A DNA stretch of 64,000 nt from CAWBLP01 sp963789495 (GCA_963789495.1 CAWBLP010000004.1:186001-250000), one strand, 5' to 3'; counted from the first letter of the stretch, positions 16,851 to 25,941 are shown. Program-made: numbers and translations. Notes: generated from the letters alone by a model not told the origin.

Positions 16851-18066
16851 ATGGGGATCAGCTTGTCGACGCGCCTGCGGGGCGTGTGGGGATTGGCGGC
16901 CATCACCTTGCCCCTGCTGGCTCCCCCCGTGGCGGCGTGGGCCGAATCGACGTTGGTGATCAGCATTGCCGCAGACCCGACCGGCTTCGACCCGGAAGCA
17001 GTCGCCAACAATACCTCCGGCTTCGTGATGGCAACCGTGTTCGACAGTCTGGTGCGCTACAAGCCCGGTACTACCGAAGTGGAACCCGGCCTCGCCAAGA
17101 GCTGGGACATCTCCCCCGACGGGCTGACCTACACCTTCCATCTGCGCAGCGGCGTCACCTTCCACGACGGCACCAAGTTCAATGCGGCCGAGTACGTCAA
17201 GACGCTAGATCGCCAGCTCAAGAAGGACGATCCGAACACGATCTACAAGACCGGCCCGGTCGAGGGGTATGAGGACTTCACCTTCGGCTCTGTCACCTCG
17301 TACAGCGCGATCGACGAGAACACTGTGCAGTTCAAGTTGAAGGAGCCGTCGGCGGCGTTCCTCAACAGCCTGGCGATGGTGTGGAACGGGGTTGTCAGTT
17401 ACGAGGCCGCAGCGAAATACGGCAAGGACTTCCGCAATCATCCGGTCGGCACCGGGCCGTTCATCTTCCGGGAGTGGAAGTCGCGCGACCAGGTCGTGCT
17501 GGACGCCAATCCGTCGTACTGGAAGGGCAAGCCGAAGCTCGACCATATCGTGTTCAAGGTTATTCCCGATGCGCAGGCCGCCTTGCTGGCGTTGCAGCGT
17601 GGCGAAACCCAGATCATGGGTGACGTGGCGACCCAGGTGATCCCGGCGCTGCGCAAGGATTCCAACATCGTGCTGATCACCCAGCCGGGGCTCGCGGTGA
17701 ACGGCATGGCGATGCCCAACGACACGCCGCCATTCAACGACAAGCGGGTGCGGCAGGCGCTGAACTAAGCGGTGGACAAGGCGGCGATCAACAAGGCGCT
17801 GTATGGCGGGCTGGCGGTGACGATGACCTCGCCGCTGCCGGAAGCGCAATGGGGGTTCGACAAGTCGCTGAAGGGCTATCCGTATGATGTGGCGAAGGCG
17901 AAGCAACTGCTGGCGGCAGCGGGTGTGAAGCCGGGGCTGAAGATGGAGCTGCTGACCTACAACACGCCGCGTGGCTACAACCCGGCGGGTGCCGACCTGG
18001 CGGTGGCGTTGCAAGGCTATCTGCGCAAGATCGGCATCGAGGCCGATATCCGCAAGAACGACATGG
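16851..18066 (+). pseudogene. Peptide/nickel ABC transporter substrate-binding protein, 5' part, with nonsense codon and IS insertion
   Basis: The frame encodes a signal peptide (about residues 5-32, ending VAAWA) and an SBP family 5 domain (STLVISIAADPTGFDPEA). At 17766-17768 the codon is TAA where the family has the tyrosine of ALNYAVDKAAI, so a single base change from TAC is likely. The frame then continues normally (AVDKAAINKALYGGL) to RKNDM at 18066, where an IS21-family element is inserted. The 3' part resumes at 20574. AGGA precedes the ATG at 16851. Two independent lesions mean the gene is dead. Confidence 0.92.
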
Positions 18067-18160
18067 TGTTGAGTTCCATTGAGAACTGACCCGGGTTGGC
18101 CGGAATTTTCCACTGAGAATTGACCCATGTTCGAACCTGCCCCGGCTGGCATCAGCGGGG

Positions 18161-19714
18161 GTGCATGGAGTGATCGACATGGCATTGTTGGGCGTCATCC
18201 GACGCTGGGCGTTCCGGGAGGGGATCTCGATCCGGGGGATATCGAGGCGCACCGGACTGTCGCGGAACACGATCCGCAGATACCTCCGATCGGGCGCGGT
18301 GGAACCGAAGTTCAGAGTTCCTGATCGGCCGAGCAAGCTGGCCCGCTATGCGGACAAGCTGTCGCTCTGGCTGAAGGCGGAAGCCGGCAAATCCCGCAAG
18401 CAGAGACGAACGGTCAAACAGCTTCACGCCGATCTGGTGGTGCTGGGATACGAGGGGTCCTACAACCGGGTGGCGGCGTTCGTCCGGGCCTGGAAGGCTG
18501 ACCGGCAGCGGGAGCAGCAGAGCAGTGGGCGAGGCACGTTCGTTCCGCTGGTCTTTCCGAGCGGGGAAGCTTTCCAGTTCGACTGGAGCGAGGACTGGGC
18601 GGTCCTGGGCGGTGAGCGGACCAAGCTGCAGGTTGCGCACGTCAAGCTGTCGTACAGCCGCGCCTTCCTCGTCCGGGCGTATCCGCTCCAGACGCACGAG
18701 ATGCTGTTCGACGCCCATTACCATGGGTTCCGGGTTCTGGGCGGCGTGCCGCAGCGCGGGATCTACGACAACATGCGGACGGCGGTGGACCGGGTTGGTC
18801 GCGGCAAAGAGCGCCAGGTCAATGCCCGCTTCCTGGCCATGGCCAGCCACTACCTGTTCGATCCTGACTTCTGCAATCCAGCAGCCGGCTGGGAAAAGGG
18901 ACAGGTTGAGAAGAATGTCCAGGACGCGCGCCATCGGCTCTGGCAGCCCATGCCATGCTTTGCCGATCTCGAGGCCCTGAACGCGTGGTTGGAACGGCGC
19001 TGCGTCGATCTCTGGGGACAAGTCCCCCATGGCACCTTGCCCGGAACCATTGCTGAGGTATGGGCAAGCGAAAAACCCAGCCTGATGGCGTTGCCGCCTG
19101 CCTTCGACGGCTTCGTCGAGCACACCAAGCGCGTGTCGCCGACCTGTCTGGTTCACCTGGAACGCAACCGCTACAGCGTGCCCGCCTCCTTCGCCAACCG
19201 GCCGGTCAGCGTGCGGATCTATCCGCAACGGATCGTCGTGGCGGCGGAGGGGCTGATCCTCTGCGAGCATCCGCGGATCATCGAGCGGTCGCATCATCTG
19301 CCGGGACGGACGGTGTACGACTGGCGCCACTATCTGGCGGTGATCCAGCGCAAGCCGGGCGCTCTGCGCAACGGCGCGCCGTTCGCCGACTTGCCCGAGG
19401 CTTTCAAGCGTCTGCAGGGCAGTCTGCTCAAGCGGCCTGGCGGCGACCGGGAAATGGTGGAAATTCTGGCCCTGGTTCTCCAGCATGACGAGGAGGCCGT
19501 GCTGTGCGCCGTCGAGTTGGCTTTGGAAGGTGGGCTGCCGACCAAGACCCATATCCTGAATATTCTGCACAGGCTGGTCGACGGCAAGACAACGGCTGCT
19601 GCCGTCAACGCACCCCAGGCTTTGACCCTGAGCCGGGAACCAAAGGCCGACGTCGAACGCTATGACGCGCTTCGGAGCGGGCCCGACAAGCGGGAGGCGC
19701 ATGATGCGGCATGA
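18161..19714 (+). CDS. istA: IS21 family transposase IstA
   Basis: The protein has 517 residues. An N-terminal helix-turn-helix (RRWAFREGISIRGISRRTGL, about 14-33) is followed by an rve/DDE integrase core with acidic residues in FQFDWSEDW (about 140), IYDNMRTAVD (about 200) and GWEKGQVEKNV (about 245). A GTG at 18161 opens the frame (MHGVIDMALL); the ATG at 18179 is an alternative. It catalyses excision and strand transfer, with IstB as the ATPase helper. Its stop overlaps the istB start region. It looks intact. Confidence 0.95.
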   Translation: MHGVIDMALLGVIRRWAFREGISIRGISRRTGLSRNTIRRYLRSGAVEPKFRVPDRPSKLARYADKLSLWLKAEAGKSRKQRRTVKQLHADLVVLGYEGSYNRVAAFVRAWKADRQREQQSSGRGTFVPLVFPSGEAFQFDWSEDWAVLGGERTKLQVAHVKLSYSRAFLVRAYPLQTHEMLFDAHYHGFRVLGGVPQRGIYDNMRTAVDRVGRGKERQVNARFLAMASHYLFDPDFCNPAAGWEKGQVEKNVQDARHRLWQPMPCFADLEALNAWLERRCVDLWGQVPHGTLPGTIAEVWASEKPSLMALPPAFDGFVEHTKRVSPTCLVHLERNRYSVPASFANRPVSVRIYPQRIVVAAEGLILCEHPRIIERSHHLPGRTVYDWRHYLAVIQRKPGALRNGAPFADLPEAFKRLQGSLLKRPGGDREMVEILALVLQHDEEAVLCAVELALEGGLPTKTHILNILHRLVDGKTTAAAVNAPQALTLSREPKADVERYDALRSGPDKREAHDAA

Positions 19715-20477
19715 TCCCGCCAGCGCCGCTATCGTGATCATGCTGCGTGGCCTGAAGATGTTCGGGATGGCGCAGGCCGTCGGCGAGCTGATGGAGCAGG
19801 GGGCGCCGGCCTTCGACGCCACGGTGCCCATCCTGTCCCAATTGCTGAAGGCCGAAACCGCCGAGCGCGAAGTCCGCTCCATCGCCTACCAGCTCAAGGC
19901 CGCCCGGTTCCCGACCTACAAGGACCTCGCCGGGTTCAACTTCGTCGCCAGCGAGATCAACGAGGCACTGGTCCGGCAGCTTCATCGCTGTGAGTTCATG
20001 GACGGCGCCTACAACGTTGTCCTCATCGGCGGCCCAGGGACAGGCAAGACCCATGTCGCCACGGCGCTCGGTGTCCAAGCCGTCGAGCATCACCGCAAGA
20101 AGGTCCGGTTCTTCTCCACCGTCGAACTTGTCAATGCGCTGGAACAGGAGAAGGCCCAGGGCAAAGCAGGCCAGATTGCCGAGCGGCTGGTCCGGTTAGA
20201 CCTCGTGATCCTGGACGAACTCGGATATCTGCCGTTCAGCGCCTCCGGCGGTGCCTTGCTGTTCCACCTGCTCAGCAAGCTCTACGAGCGCACCAGCGCC
20301 GTCATCACCACCAATCTGAGCTTCAGCGAGTGGGCCGGGGTGTTCGGTGACGCCAAGATGACAACCGCCTTGCTCGATCGCCTCACCCATCACTGCCATA
20401 TCCTCGAAACCGGCAACGACAGCTTCCGGTTCAAGGCCAGTGCCGCAACCACCAAAGCCGAGAGGAAAAAGCCATGA
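19701..20477 (+). CDS. istB: IS21 family helper ATPase IstB
   Basis: The protein has 258 residues and is an AAA+ DnaC-like ATPase. Walker A is VLIGGPGTGKTHVA (about residues 108-121), Walker B is LVILDELGYLP (about 166-176), and sensor I is ITTNLSFSEW. It regulates IstA oligomerisation and target choice. I chose the first of two adjacent ATGs at 19701, with GGGAGG upstream. It overlaps istA by 14 bases, consistent with coupled expression. Confidence 0.95.
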   Translation: MMRHDPASAAIVIMLRGLKMFGMAQAVGELMEQGAPAFDATVPILSQLLKAETAEREVRSIAYQLKAARFPTYKDLAGFNFVASEINEALVRQLHRCEFMDGAYNVVLIGGPGTGKTHVATALGVQAVEHHRKKVRFFSTVELVNALEQEKAQGKAGQIAERLVRLDLVILDELGYLPFSASGGALLFHLLSKLYERTSAVITTNLSFSEWAGVFGDAKMTTALLDRLTHHCHILETGNDSFRFKASAATTKAERKKP

Positions 20478-20566
20478 CCTGACCCGTTCTCTAGCCGAGA
20501 AACACACGCACAAGGCGGGTCAGTTCTCGGTGGAAAACCCGGGTCACATCTCAGCGGAAATCAACA

Positions 20567-20944
20567 GACATGGGGGCGTTCCTGGCGACGGTGCGGTCCG
20601 GCAATTACCACGGCCTGTTTCTGACCGGCTGGAGCGGTGATAACGGCGACCCCGACAATTTCGTGGGTGAGTTGTGGGGCTCCTACGGCATGCCGGTGAA
20701 CGACACCGCGCATTACAAGAACCCGGAGGTGGACAAGCTGATGCAGCAGGCGGCCGCGGAAGTGGACCATGCCAAGCGCATTCAGATGTACAGCAAGGTG
20801 CAGAAGATGATCCTGGACGATGCGCCGTGGGTGTTCGTCAACTCCACGCTGCAGGTGCGGGCGACGCGCAAGACGGTCAAGGGATTCCGGCTGAATCCGA
20901 CGCAGATGTTCTTCGACATGGACCAGGTGTCGCTGCAGAAATAG
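20567..20944 (+). pseudogene. Peptide/nickel ABC substrate-binding protein, 3' part
   Basis: This is the C-terminal 120 or so codons of the SBP family 5 gene, resuming after the target duplication with GAFLATVRSGNYHGLFLTGW. It runs through DPDNFVGELWGSYGMPVND to DMDQVSLQK and the stop. The sequence is otherwise undamaged, so the insertion is probably recent. It converges on dipeptide-type permease genes three bases away, which suggests one former transporter set. Confidence 0.92.
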
Positions 20945-20947
20945 CCG

Positions 20948-21820
20948 CTACCGGGTACGGCGGCGCGGGTCGAGCTGGTCTCGCAACGCGTCGCCGATCA
21001 GGTTGAAGCCGAGCACGACCAGGAAGATCGCCAGTCCGGGAAAGGTTGCGATCCACCAGGCGCTGAGGAAGTAGCTGTGGCCGTCGGCGAGCAGCGCGCC
21101 CCAGTCGGGGGATGGCGGCTGCGCGCCAAGCCCCAGGAAGGACAGGCCGGCGGTTTCCACCACCACCGATCCCGCCTGCAATGTGGCCATGACCAGGACC
21201 GGCGAGAAGCTGTTGGGCAGCACATGGCGCAGCATGACGCGTCCGGGTGTCGCCCCCACCGAGCGAGCGGCCCAGACGAAATCCGCGTTCTGCACCGCCA
21301 GCACCTGGCCGCGCATCAGCCGGGCATATTGCGGCGTATAAATAATCCCGATCGCAATGATACAATTCGTCAGGCTTGGCCCCAATGCCGCGACAATAAT
21401 CAAGGCCAACAGCAAGTAAGGAAACGCCAGCAGCACATCCACCAGCCGCATGATGGCCGTATCCACTCGTCCGCCCAGGAAACCTGCGATCAGACCGAGC
21501 GCGCTGCCGGTGGTCGGGGCGAGGCCGCCGGCCATGACGATGGCGATCAGAGCGGTGCGGGTGCCGTAGATCACCCGGCTGAGCACGTCGCGCCCGTACT
21601 GGTCGGCACCGAACAGATGCTCCATCGAGGGCGCCGACAGCGCGCTGGACAGGTCCTGATCGTACGGGTCGTACGGCGCGATCCAGGGCGCGGCGACGGT
21701 CATCACCAGCAACAGCACGGCGATCGCCAGGCCGATCCGCGCGCCGGTGCGCCCGAACGCCCGCCACAGCGCGCTTTCCGATGGCGTCGTAACGACGGCA
21801 ACGCCGGTGGTACCGCTCAT
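20948..21820 (-). CDS. Peptide ABC transporter permease, DppC/OppC type
   Basis: The protein has 290 residues and about six transmembrane helices. It opens with the family's N-terminal pattern APWIAPYDPYDQDL and HLFGADQYGRDVLSRVIYG (residues 45-85), and has the EAA loop ADFVWAARSVGATPGRVMLRHVLPN near residue 190, where it contacts the ATPase. Its start overlaps the DppB stop (ATGA), so the two form an operon. The matching binding protein gene is destroyed, and no ATPase gene lies nearby; whether the permease still works depends on genes elsewhere. Confidence 0.92.
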   Translation of the reverse strand: MSGTTGVAVVTTPSESALWRAFGRTGARIGLAIAVLLLVMTVAAPWIAPYDPYDQDLSSALSAPSMEHLFGADQYGRDVLSRVIYGTRTALIAIVMAGGLAPTTGSALGLIAGFLGGRVDTAIMRLVDVLLAFPYLLLALIIVAALGPSLTNCIIAIGIIYTPQYARLMRGQVLAVQNADFVWAARSVGATPGRVMLRHVLPNSFSPVLVMATLQAGSVVVETAGLSFLGLGAQPPSPDWGALLADGHSYFLSAWWIATFPGLAIFLVVLGFNLIGDALRDQLDPRRRTR

Positions 21821-22821
21821 GGGCGGGTGATCCGTGGGTCGAGCAGCGTGTAGCTGAGATCGACTATCAGATTGACCAGTACGAACAGCGCGGCGATGAA
21901 CAAGGCGCCCGCCTGCACCACCGGATAGTCGCGCGACAGGATGGAATCGACCATCAGCCGGCCCAGCCCGGGCAGCGAGAAGATCGTTTCGGTCAGCACC
22001 GCACCGGACAGCAGCAGGCCGAGTTGCAGGCCGATGACGGTGACGATGGGGATCGCCGCGTTGCGCAGGATGTGGCGCAGGATGACGCGGTGGCCGGCGA
22101 GGCCCTTGGCATAGGCGGTGCGGACGTGGTCGAAATTGGCCGCCGTCATCACCTCGGCACGGGTGATGCGGGTGATCAGCGCCAGTGGCACGGTGGCGAG
22201 CGTGCAGGCCGGCAGGATCAGGTGATGCAGCGCGGCCCAGACCATCGCGGGATTGCCGGCGAGCAGGCTGTCGATCACGCTCATGCCGGTGACGCGGGGC
22301 GGTTCCATGCCGATGGGCATCAGCCCACCGACCGGAACCCAGCCGAGCACGGCGGCGAAGAGGATCAGCAGCATGAGCCCCAGCCAGAAGATCGGCATCG
22401 ACACGCCGAACAGCGTGACCGCCATCACCGCGGCGTCGAATCGCGTGCCGTGGCGGATCGCGGTCAGCACGCCCAGCGGCACGCCGAGCACGCTGGCGAT
22501 GGCCAGTGAAGCGAGGGTGAGTTGCAAGGTGATGGGGAATGCGACGAGTACATCGTCGAGTGCGGCATGGTTGGTCTGCAGCGAAGTGCCGAGGTCTCCG
22601 CGCAATGCGTTGCCGAGGAAGCGGATGTATTGAATCCAGATCGGCTGATCGATGCCGAGCTGCTGGCGTAGCCGGGCGAGCGCCTGCGTCGTGGCATGAT
22701 CGCCGAGCAGGAGTTGCGCTACGTCACCTGGCAGCAGATGCATGGCGACGAACACCACGAGGCTCACGCCGATCATCACGAACACGAGTTGAAGCAGTCG
22801 CTGCGCCAGATATTGCGTCAT
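21817..22821 (-). CDS. Peptide ABC transporter permease, DppB/OppB type
   Basis: The protein has 334 residues and about six transmembrane helices. The start MTQYLAQRLLQLVFVMIGVS at 22821 is typical of DppB; upstream residues to 22863 are not. The segment LLPGDVAQLLLGDHA and the EAA loop FDHVRTAYAKGLAGHRVILRHILRN fit the BPD_transp_1 family. It heads a two-gene operon with the DppC-type permease. Confidence 0.92.
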   Translation of the reverse strand: MTQYLAQRLLQLVFVMIGVSLVVFVAMHLLPGDVAQLLLGDHATTQALARLRQQLGIDQPIWIQYIRFLGNALRGDLGTSLQTNHAALDDVLVAFPITLQLTLASLAIASVLGVPLGVLTAIRHGTRFDAAVMAVTLFGVSMPIFWLGLMLLILFAAVLGWVPVGGLMPIGMEPPRVTGMSVIDSLLAGNPAMVWAALHHLILPACTLATVPLALITRITRAEVMTAANFDHVRTAYAKGLAGHRVILRHILRNAAIPIVTVIGLQLGLLLSGAVLTETIFSLPGLGRLMVDSILSRDYPVVQAGALFIAALFVLVNLIVDLSYTLLDPRITRP

Positions 22822-23456
22822 GAGGCTGCTGCCGTATCGGCAAACGCGTGTCGGCGAGCGCACGTTCTGGCGATCGCCGGAAGCGTGACGACCTGGGCGT
22901 GTCCTGCACCGACCAATACGCGACGTGTGCCTGACGTCGTGGAGCGGGTCTCAGTGGTATGGCGGATGCTGCTGCGACATTCGGGGTCGTGCCGGCTGTG
23001 GCTGGTGACAAGGCAGATGCCGACCATCCTCAGGATTAGCCGATTACACGGTAGCAGATCGTGCAAACAGCTTGCTTCCCGGATGCTCAATCGCGCGACG
23101 TCCACCATGGCGTATAACATACCGGCTCCCTCGCACGTCGGCGAACCGGATTTTCGTCATGACGACGCAGCCATGCCGCGGACAGGCTGATTGAATTGGA
23201 TCAAATCCGCTCGAACGACCGCTTATGTTGCGATGTAGGCGCCGCGATGGGGCAGTGAATGCGCCGCGTTGCGGCTTGCGGGAGGTGAGCCACCCCGTCG
23301 ATGGGGCTTGGATACTCAATTCCATTTCAGTCGGGACAGCGTCGCGGCCAGCGGTTCGCTATGATCTGACGGGAATCTGCCAAACGGTCGTGCCGGCCTC
23401 TCGGCACATGCGGTACGTGCTGATGCCCGCGCCCGCCAGTCGCACGCAGTAGACGT
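22822..23456. other. 635-base intergenic region without a supported gene
   Basis: Both strands carry only short frames of the kind expected by chance in GC-rich DNA, and none resembles a known protein. It separates the dipeptide permease operon (transcribed leftwards from 22821) from the stop of the SET gene at 23457, so it should hold the dpp promoter, but I see no clear -35/-10 pair. Confidence 0.5.
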
Positions 23457-23819
23457 TTACTGAGGCTCGAACCACAACTTCGTGTCGGCGCCGCCCGTGT
23501 TGTACCGGATGGTGATTTCCTGATCCGGTGCGATCGGGCGCACAGCGACGAACGTCATCGTTTGCCGCTCATAGTCCTTTTCGTAACGGGCATTGGGTTC
23601 ATCGGCATGGTTGTAAAAGCTGCCGCAACCCGTCGCGATGGCACCACCATCCAGCCAGCCAAAGTAATAGGCGAACAGGGACGTGCCATCGATCAGTTTC
23701 AAATCCTGCGCGTGAAGTACTAGCACCGCGCAGGTTTCGATCAGATCGTCAGGCGCGAACGGCCGGAGCGCGAACACGCCGCGCCCGCGCTGGCCGGCAT
23801 CTCTGATCGCGATTCTCAT
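23457..23819 (-). CDS. SET domain-containing protein
   Basis: This 120-residue, single-domain protein starts MRIAIRDAGQRGRGVFALRP. It contains GSFYNHADEPNARYEK (residues 67-82, the NH of the SET NHxxxPN motif) and EITIRYN (about 105-111). Bacterial SET proteins are putative lysine methyltransferases or relics without known substrate. GGGAGCAAG precedes the ATG at 23819; the longer frame to 24092 is not supported. It sits between the dpp region and an IS. Confidence 0.85.
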   Translation of the reverse strand: MRIAIRDAGQRGRGVFALRPFAPDDLIETCAVLVLHAQDLKLIDGTSLFAYYFGWLDGGAIATGCGSFYNHADEPNARYEKDYERQTMTFVAVRPIAPDQEITIRYNTGGADTKLWFEPQ

Positions 23820-23982
23820 ACTCTTGCTCCCTGCCTCACCGGAGGTTCGGCGAAGAGTAGCCCGCTTCCGACAGCATCTGAATGGCCGCTCTGGCTTATG
23901 CGCCGGCGCCAGAACTGGGATGCAAGACGCCGTGCTCGACGTCCCGGGCGAGTAGTCTGCGGCAGCACGGCCTGCGGTCACA

Positions 23983-24003
23983 AGGCTGCCGTCACCAGGT
24001 GTG
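23983..24003 (+). repeat. Left copy of the direct repeat flanking the second IS
   Basis: AGGCTGCCGTCACCAGGTGTG is repeated exactly at 25368-25388. The last three bases may belong to the IS end, giving a true duplication of 18 bases (23983-24000). Confidence 0.85.
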
Positions 24004-24079
24004 GCTAGCTGGCGATCTGTCCGGTGTTTGTAGCTCGTGAGGTGTCCGGTCCACTGGCTCGCTGGAACGGGGGGCGGCG

Positions 24080-25258
24080 ATGGATCGGGCACGCATTCAC
24101 GAGGGGGTTCGTCGGATGCGTTTTCAGGACGTGCTGGGTCGGACCGAACGGTCTGAGCTGAGCCAGCTGGAGGCGGCGGAGTTGCTCGGGGTCAGCGAGC
24201 GGACGTTCCGCCGCTGGCGCGACCGCTACCGGGAAGAAGGAGTTGCGGGATTGAGCGACCGTCGCCTCCGCCCCTCGCTGCGGCAGGCGCCGAAGGCGGA
24301 GATCGAGCGGATGCTGGGCCTGTATCGCGATCTCTACCGCGGCTTCACGGTGAAGCATTTCCATGAGCAGTTGGGCAAGCGGCACAACTACACGCTGGGC
24401 TACACGGTGACCAAGCTGCACCTGCAACGGGCCGGGCTGGTGACCCCGGCGCGGTCGCGCTCGGCGCATCGCAAGAAGCGGCCGCGCCGGCCGTTGGTGG
24501 GCATGATGCTGCATCAGGATGCGTCGACCCATGCCTGGCTGCCTGGCGACGAACGCAAATACGACCTGGTGGCGACGATGGATGACGCGACGAGTGCGGT
24601 CTACTCGCTGTTCCTGGTGGAGCAGGAGGGCACCGCCTCAAGCCTGCGTGGCGTACGGGAGGTGATTGAACGGCACGGCCTGTTCTGCTCGCTCTACACC
24701 GACCGTGGCAGCCACTACTTCGAGACGCCCGAGGCCGGCGGTCGTGTCTCGAAGACAGTGCTGACACAGTTCGGCCGGGCGCTGAAGCAGCTCGGCATCG
24801 AGCACATTGCGGCCTACTCGCCGCAGGCCCGCGGGCGGTCGGAGCGCCTGTTCGGCACGTTGCAGGACCGGCTGCCGAAGGAGCTGGCGCTGGCCGGGAT
24901 CAGCACACCGGAGGCGGCGAACCGATGGCTGCGGGAGGTCTACGTCGCCGAGCACAACGCGCGCTTTGCGGTGCCGGCCGAGCAGGCGGGATCGGCCTTC
25001 GTGGTGGATCCGAACGGTGCCTGGCGGGAGATTCTGTGCATCCAGGAGGACCGCCGAGTGGGTCATGACAACACGGTGAAGTGGCGCCGCCTCACCCTGC
25101 AACTGCCGCCGTCGCGGCTGCGGCCGCACTTCGTCAGAGCCACCGTGCGCGTGCACGAATATCCGGATGGGCGGCTGGCGGTGTTGTGGGGGCCGCACCG
25201 GCTGGCGGATTACGACGCCGAGGGGCGCCTTTTCCAACAGGAGCATATGGCCGCATGA
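24080..25258 (+). CDS. ISNCY family transposase
   Basis: The protein has 392 residues. The N-terminal part has two helix-turn-helix-like regions (LSQLEAAELLGVSERTFRRW, about 32-51). The rve-type DDE core follows: HQDASTHAWLPG near 145, DLVATMDDATSAVYSL near 165, LYTDRGSHYFETPEAGG near 213 and YSPQARGRSERLFGTLQDR near 250. The C-terminus is a Mu/IS481-like beta domain. The gene appears full length and intact, so the element may be active. Confidence 0.93.
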   Translation: MDRARIHEGVRRMRFQDVLGRTERSELSQLEAAELLGVSERTFRRWRDRYREEGVAGLSDRRLRPSLRQAPKAEIERMLGLYRDLYRGFTVKHFHEQLGKRHNYTLGYTVTKLHLQRAGLVTPARSRSAHRKKRPRRPLVGMMLHQDASTHAWLPGDERKYDLVATMDDATSAVYSLFLVEQEGTASSLRGVREVIERHGLFCSLYTDRGSHYFETPEAGGRVSKTVLTQFGRALKQLGIEHIAAYSPQARGRSERLFGTLQDRLPKELALAGISTPEAANRWLREVYVAEHNARFAVPAEQAGSAFVVDPNGAWREILCIQEDRRVGHDNTVKWRRLTLQLPPSRLRPHFVRATVRVHEYPDGRLAVLWGPHRLADYDAEGRLFQQEHMAA

Positions 25259-25274
25259 CACGCTTCCAGTGCGG

Positions 25275-25310
25275 CTGCTCTGTGCCGGGGCATGCCCCGG
25301 CACAGAGCAG
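25275..25310. terminator. Perfect 36-base palindrome after the transposase gene
   Basis: Two 18-base arms, CTGCTCTGTGCCGGGGCA and its exact complement, meet without a spacer 17 bases after the transposase stop and inside the IS. As RNA it would fold into a very stable hairpin, plausibly a terminator or a block to readthrough into flanking DNA. Confidence 0.6.
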
Positions 25311-25367
25311 GAACGAAGCGGACAGATCACGCGCTACCAAAACCGGACAGGTTGACGCGCTAGCGAC

Positions 25368-25388
25368 AGGCTGCCGTCACCAGGTGTG
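25368..25388 (+). repeat. Right copy of the direct repeat flanking the second IS
   Basis: This is identical to 23983-24003. The right copy lies partly within an inverted repeat, TCACCAG (25377-25383) and CTGGTGA (25392-25398) around eight bases, which would have been whole in the empty target site. Confidence 0.85.
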
Positions 25389-25695
25389 TGACTGGTGATG
25401 GTGATGAGGCACCAGTGCGGTTGCCGTATCCTCAACAAGACCAGCCGGACCAGCGCCAGGGACTCGTGGTGTGATGTATACGGATCGATCCGGCGAATTT
25501 GTAACCCGTCGTGGCGGACGAAGGCCCGCCGCCCACAACGTCCTCGGCTGCGTGCGGCAAGGCGGAGGATGGTGGGTCCTGCGCCCGCCACCACGCGGTG
25601 CGGCCGGCCAGCGGCTATTTTACCCGACATGGGGCCTGCGTCCGCGCCGACGTGACACGCTTGAACGTCAGGCTCCATCTGTCGGTATCACACCG
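25389..25695. other. Intergenic region right of the IS, no supported gene
   Basis: No frame in this 307-base stretch resembles a known protein on either strand. The only structure I see is the right arm of the TCACCAG/CTGGTGA inverted repeat at its left edge. Confidence 0.4.
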
Positions 25696-25941
25696 CTAGC
25701 GACGGCCGTAGATGCCATGGGAGTCATGATGGGAGTAGTGGTGCCAGCGGGGAAGCGGGCGATGCTGGCCATGCCGCTCCCGCTCGTAATGGGCCGGCCG
25801 GTAGTCGTGGTTCCTGGGTGTGATCACCCTGTGGTCCACGCGGGCGTGAGTCTCCACCGGCCTCGCTGACGCCGAACTGGCAATTCCTCCGGCGGTAAGC
25901 AGGCTGAGACCGAGGCCCGCGGCGATCAGAAAATGGCGCAT
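25696..25941 (-). CDS. Small exported histidine/arginine-rich protein
   Basis: This 81-residue protein has a clear signal peptide (MRHFLIAAGLGLSLLTAGG, cleavage after ASSASA near residue 26). The mature 55 residues are rich in His, Arg and Tyr (HYERERHGQHRPLPRWHHY), with 13 or so histidines. AAGGAG lies seven bases before the ATG at 25941, a strong ribosome site. It could bind metals or polyanions in the periplasm. No homologue is recognised. Confidence 0.75.
   Translation of the reverse strand: MRHFLIAAGLGLSLLTAGGIASSASARPVETHARVDHRVITPRNHDYRPAHYERERHGQHRPLPRWHHYSHHDSHGIYGRR

Larger units (their letters stand above)
18067..20566 (+). mobile_element. Complete IS21-family insertion sequence (2500 bp)
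   Basis: The ends are TGTTGAGTTCC at the left and, in reverse complement, TGTTGATTTCC at the right, each continuing to TGACCC. Each end carries a second internal copy of the TTCC-N3-GAGAA-N-TGACCC unit, the multiple-repeat arrangement typical of IS21. GACATGG is duplicated at 18060-18066 and 20567-20573, a 7-base target duplication. Removing the element and one copy restores the host reading frame (N-D-M-G-A), so the boundaries are firm. It carries istA and istB, both apparently intact. Confidence 0.96.
24001..25367 (+). mobile_element. ISNCY/IS1202-like insertion sequence (about 1.37 kb)
   Basis: The left end GTGGCTAGC and the reverse complement of the right end GTCGCTAGC start imperfect inverted repeats of about 48 bases. 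Each includes CTGTCCGGT-N-TT, GTAGC-N-CGTGA and a second TGTCCG. One transposase gene fills the element. An 18- to 21-base direct repeat flanks it (23983-24003 and 25368-25388). Long duplications are a known property of IS1202-type elements, which supports the placement; the exact tips are uncertain by three bases. Confidence 0.85.

Noticed and set aside
22822..23456. Genes in the region between dppB and the SET gene
   Set aside because: All frames are short and without similarity or ribosome sites.
25471..25869. 132-codon open frame on the plus strand
   Set aside because: It overlaps the well-supported secreted protein on the other strand and the intergenic part shows no protein similarity.
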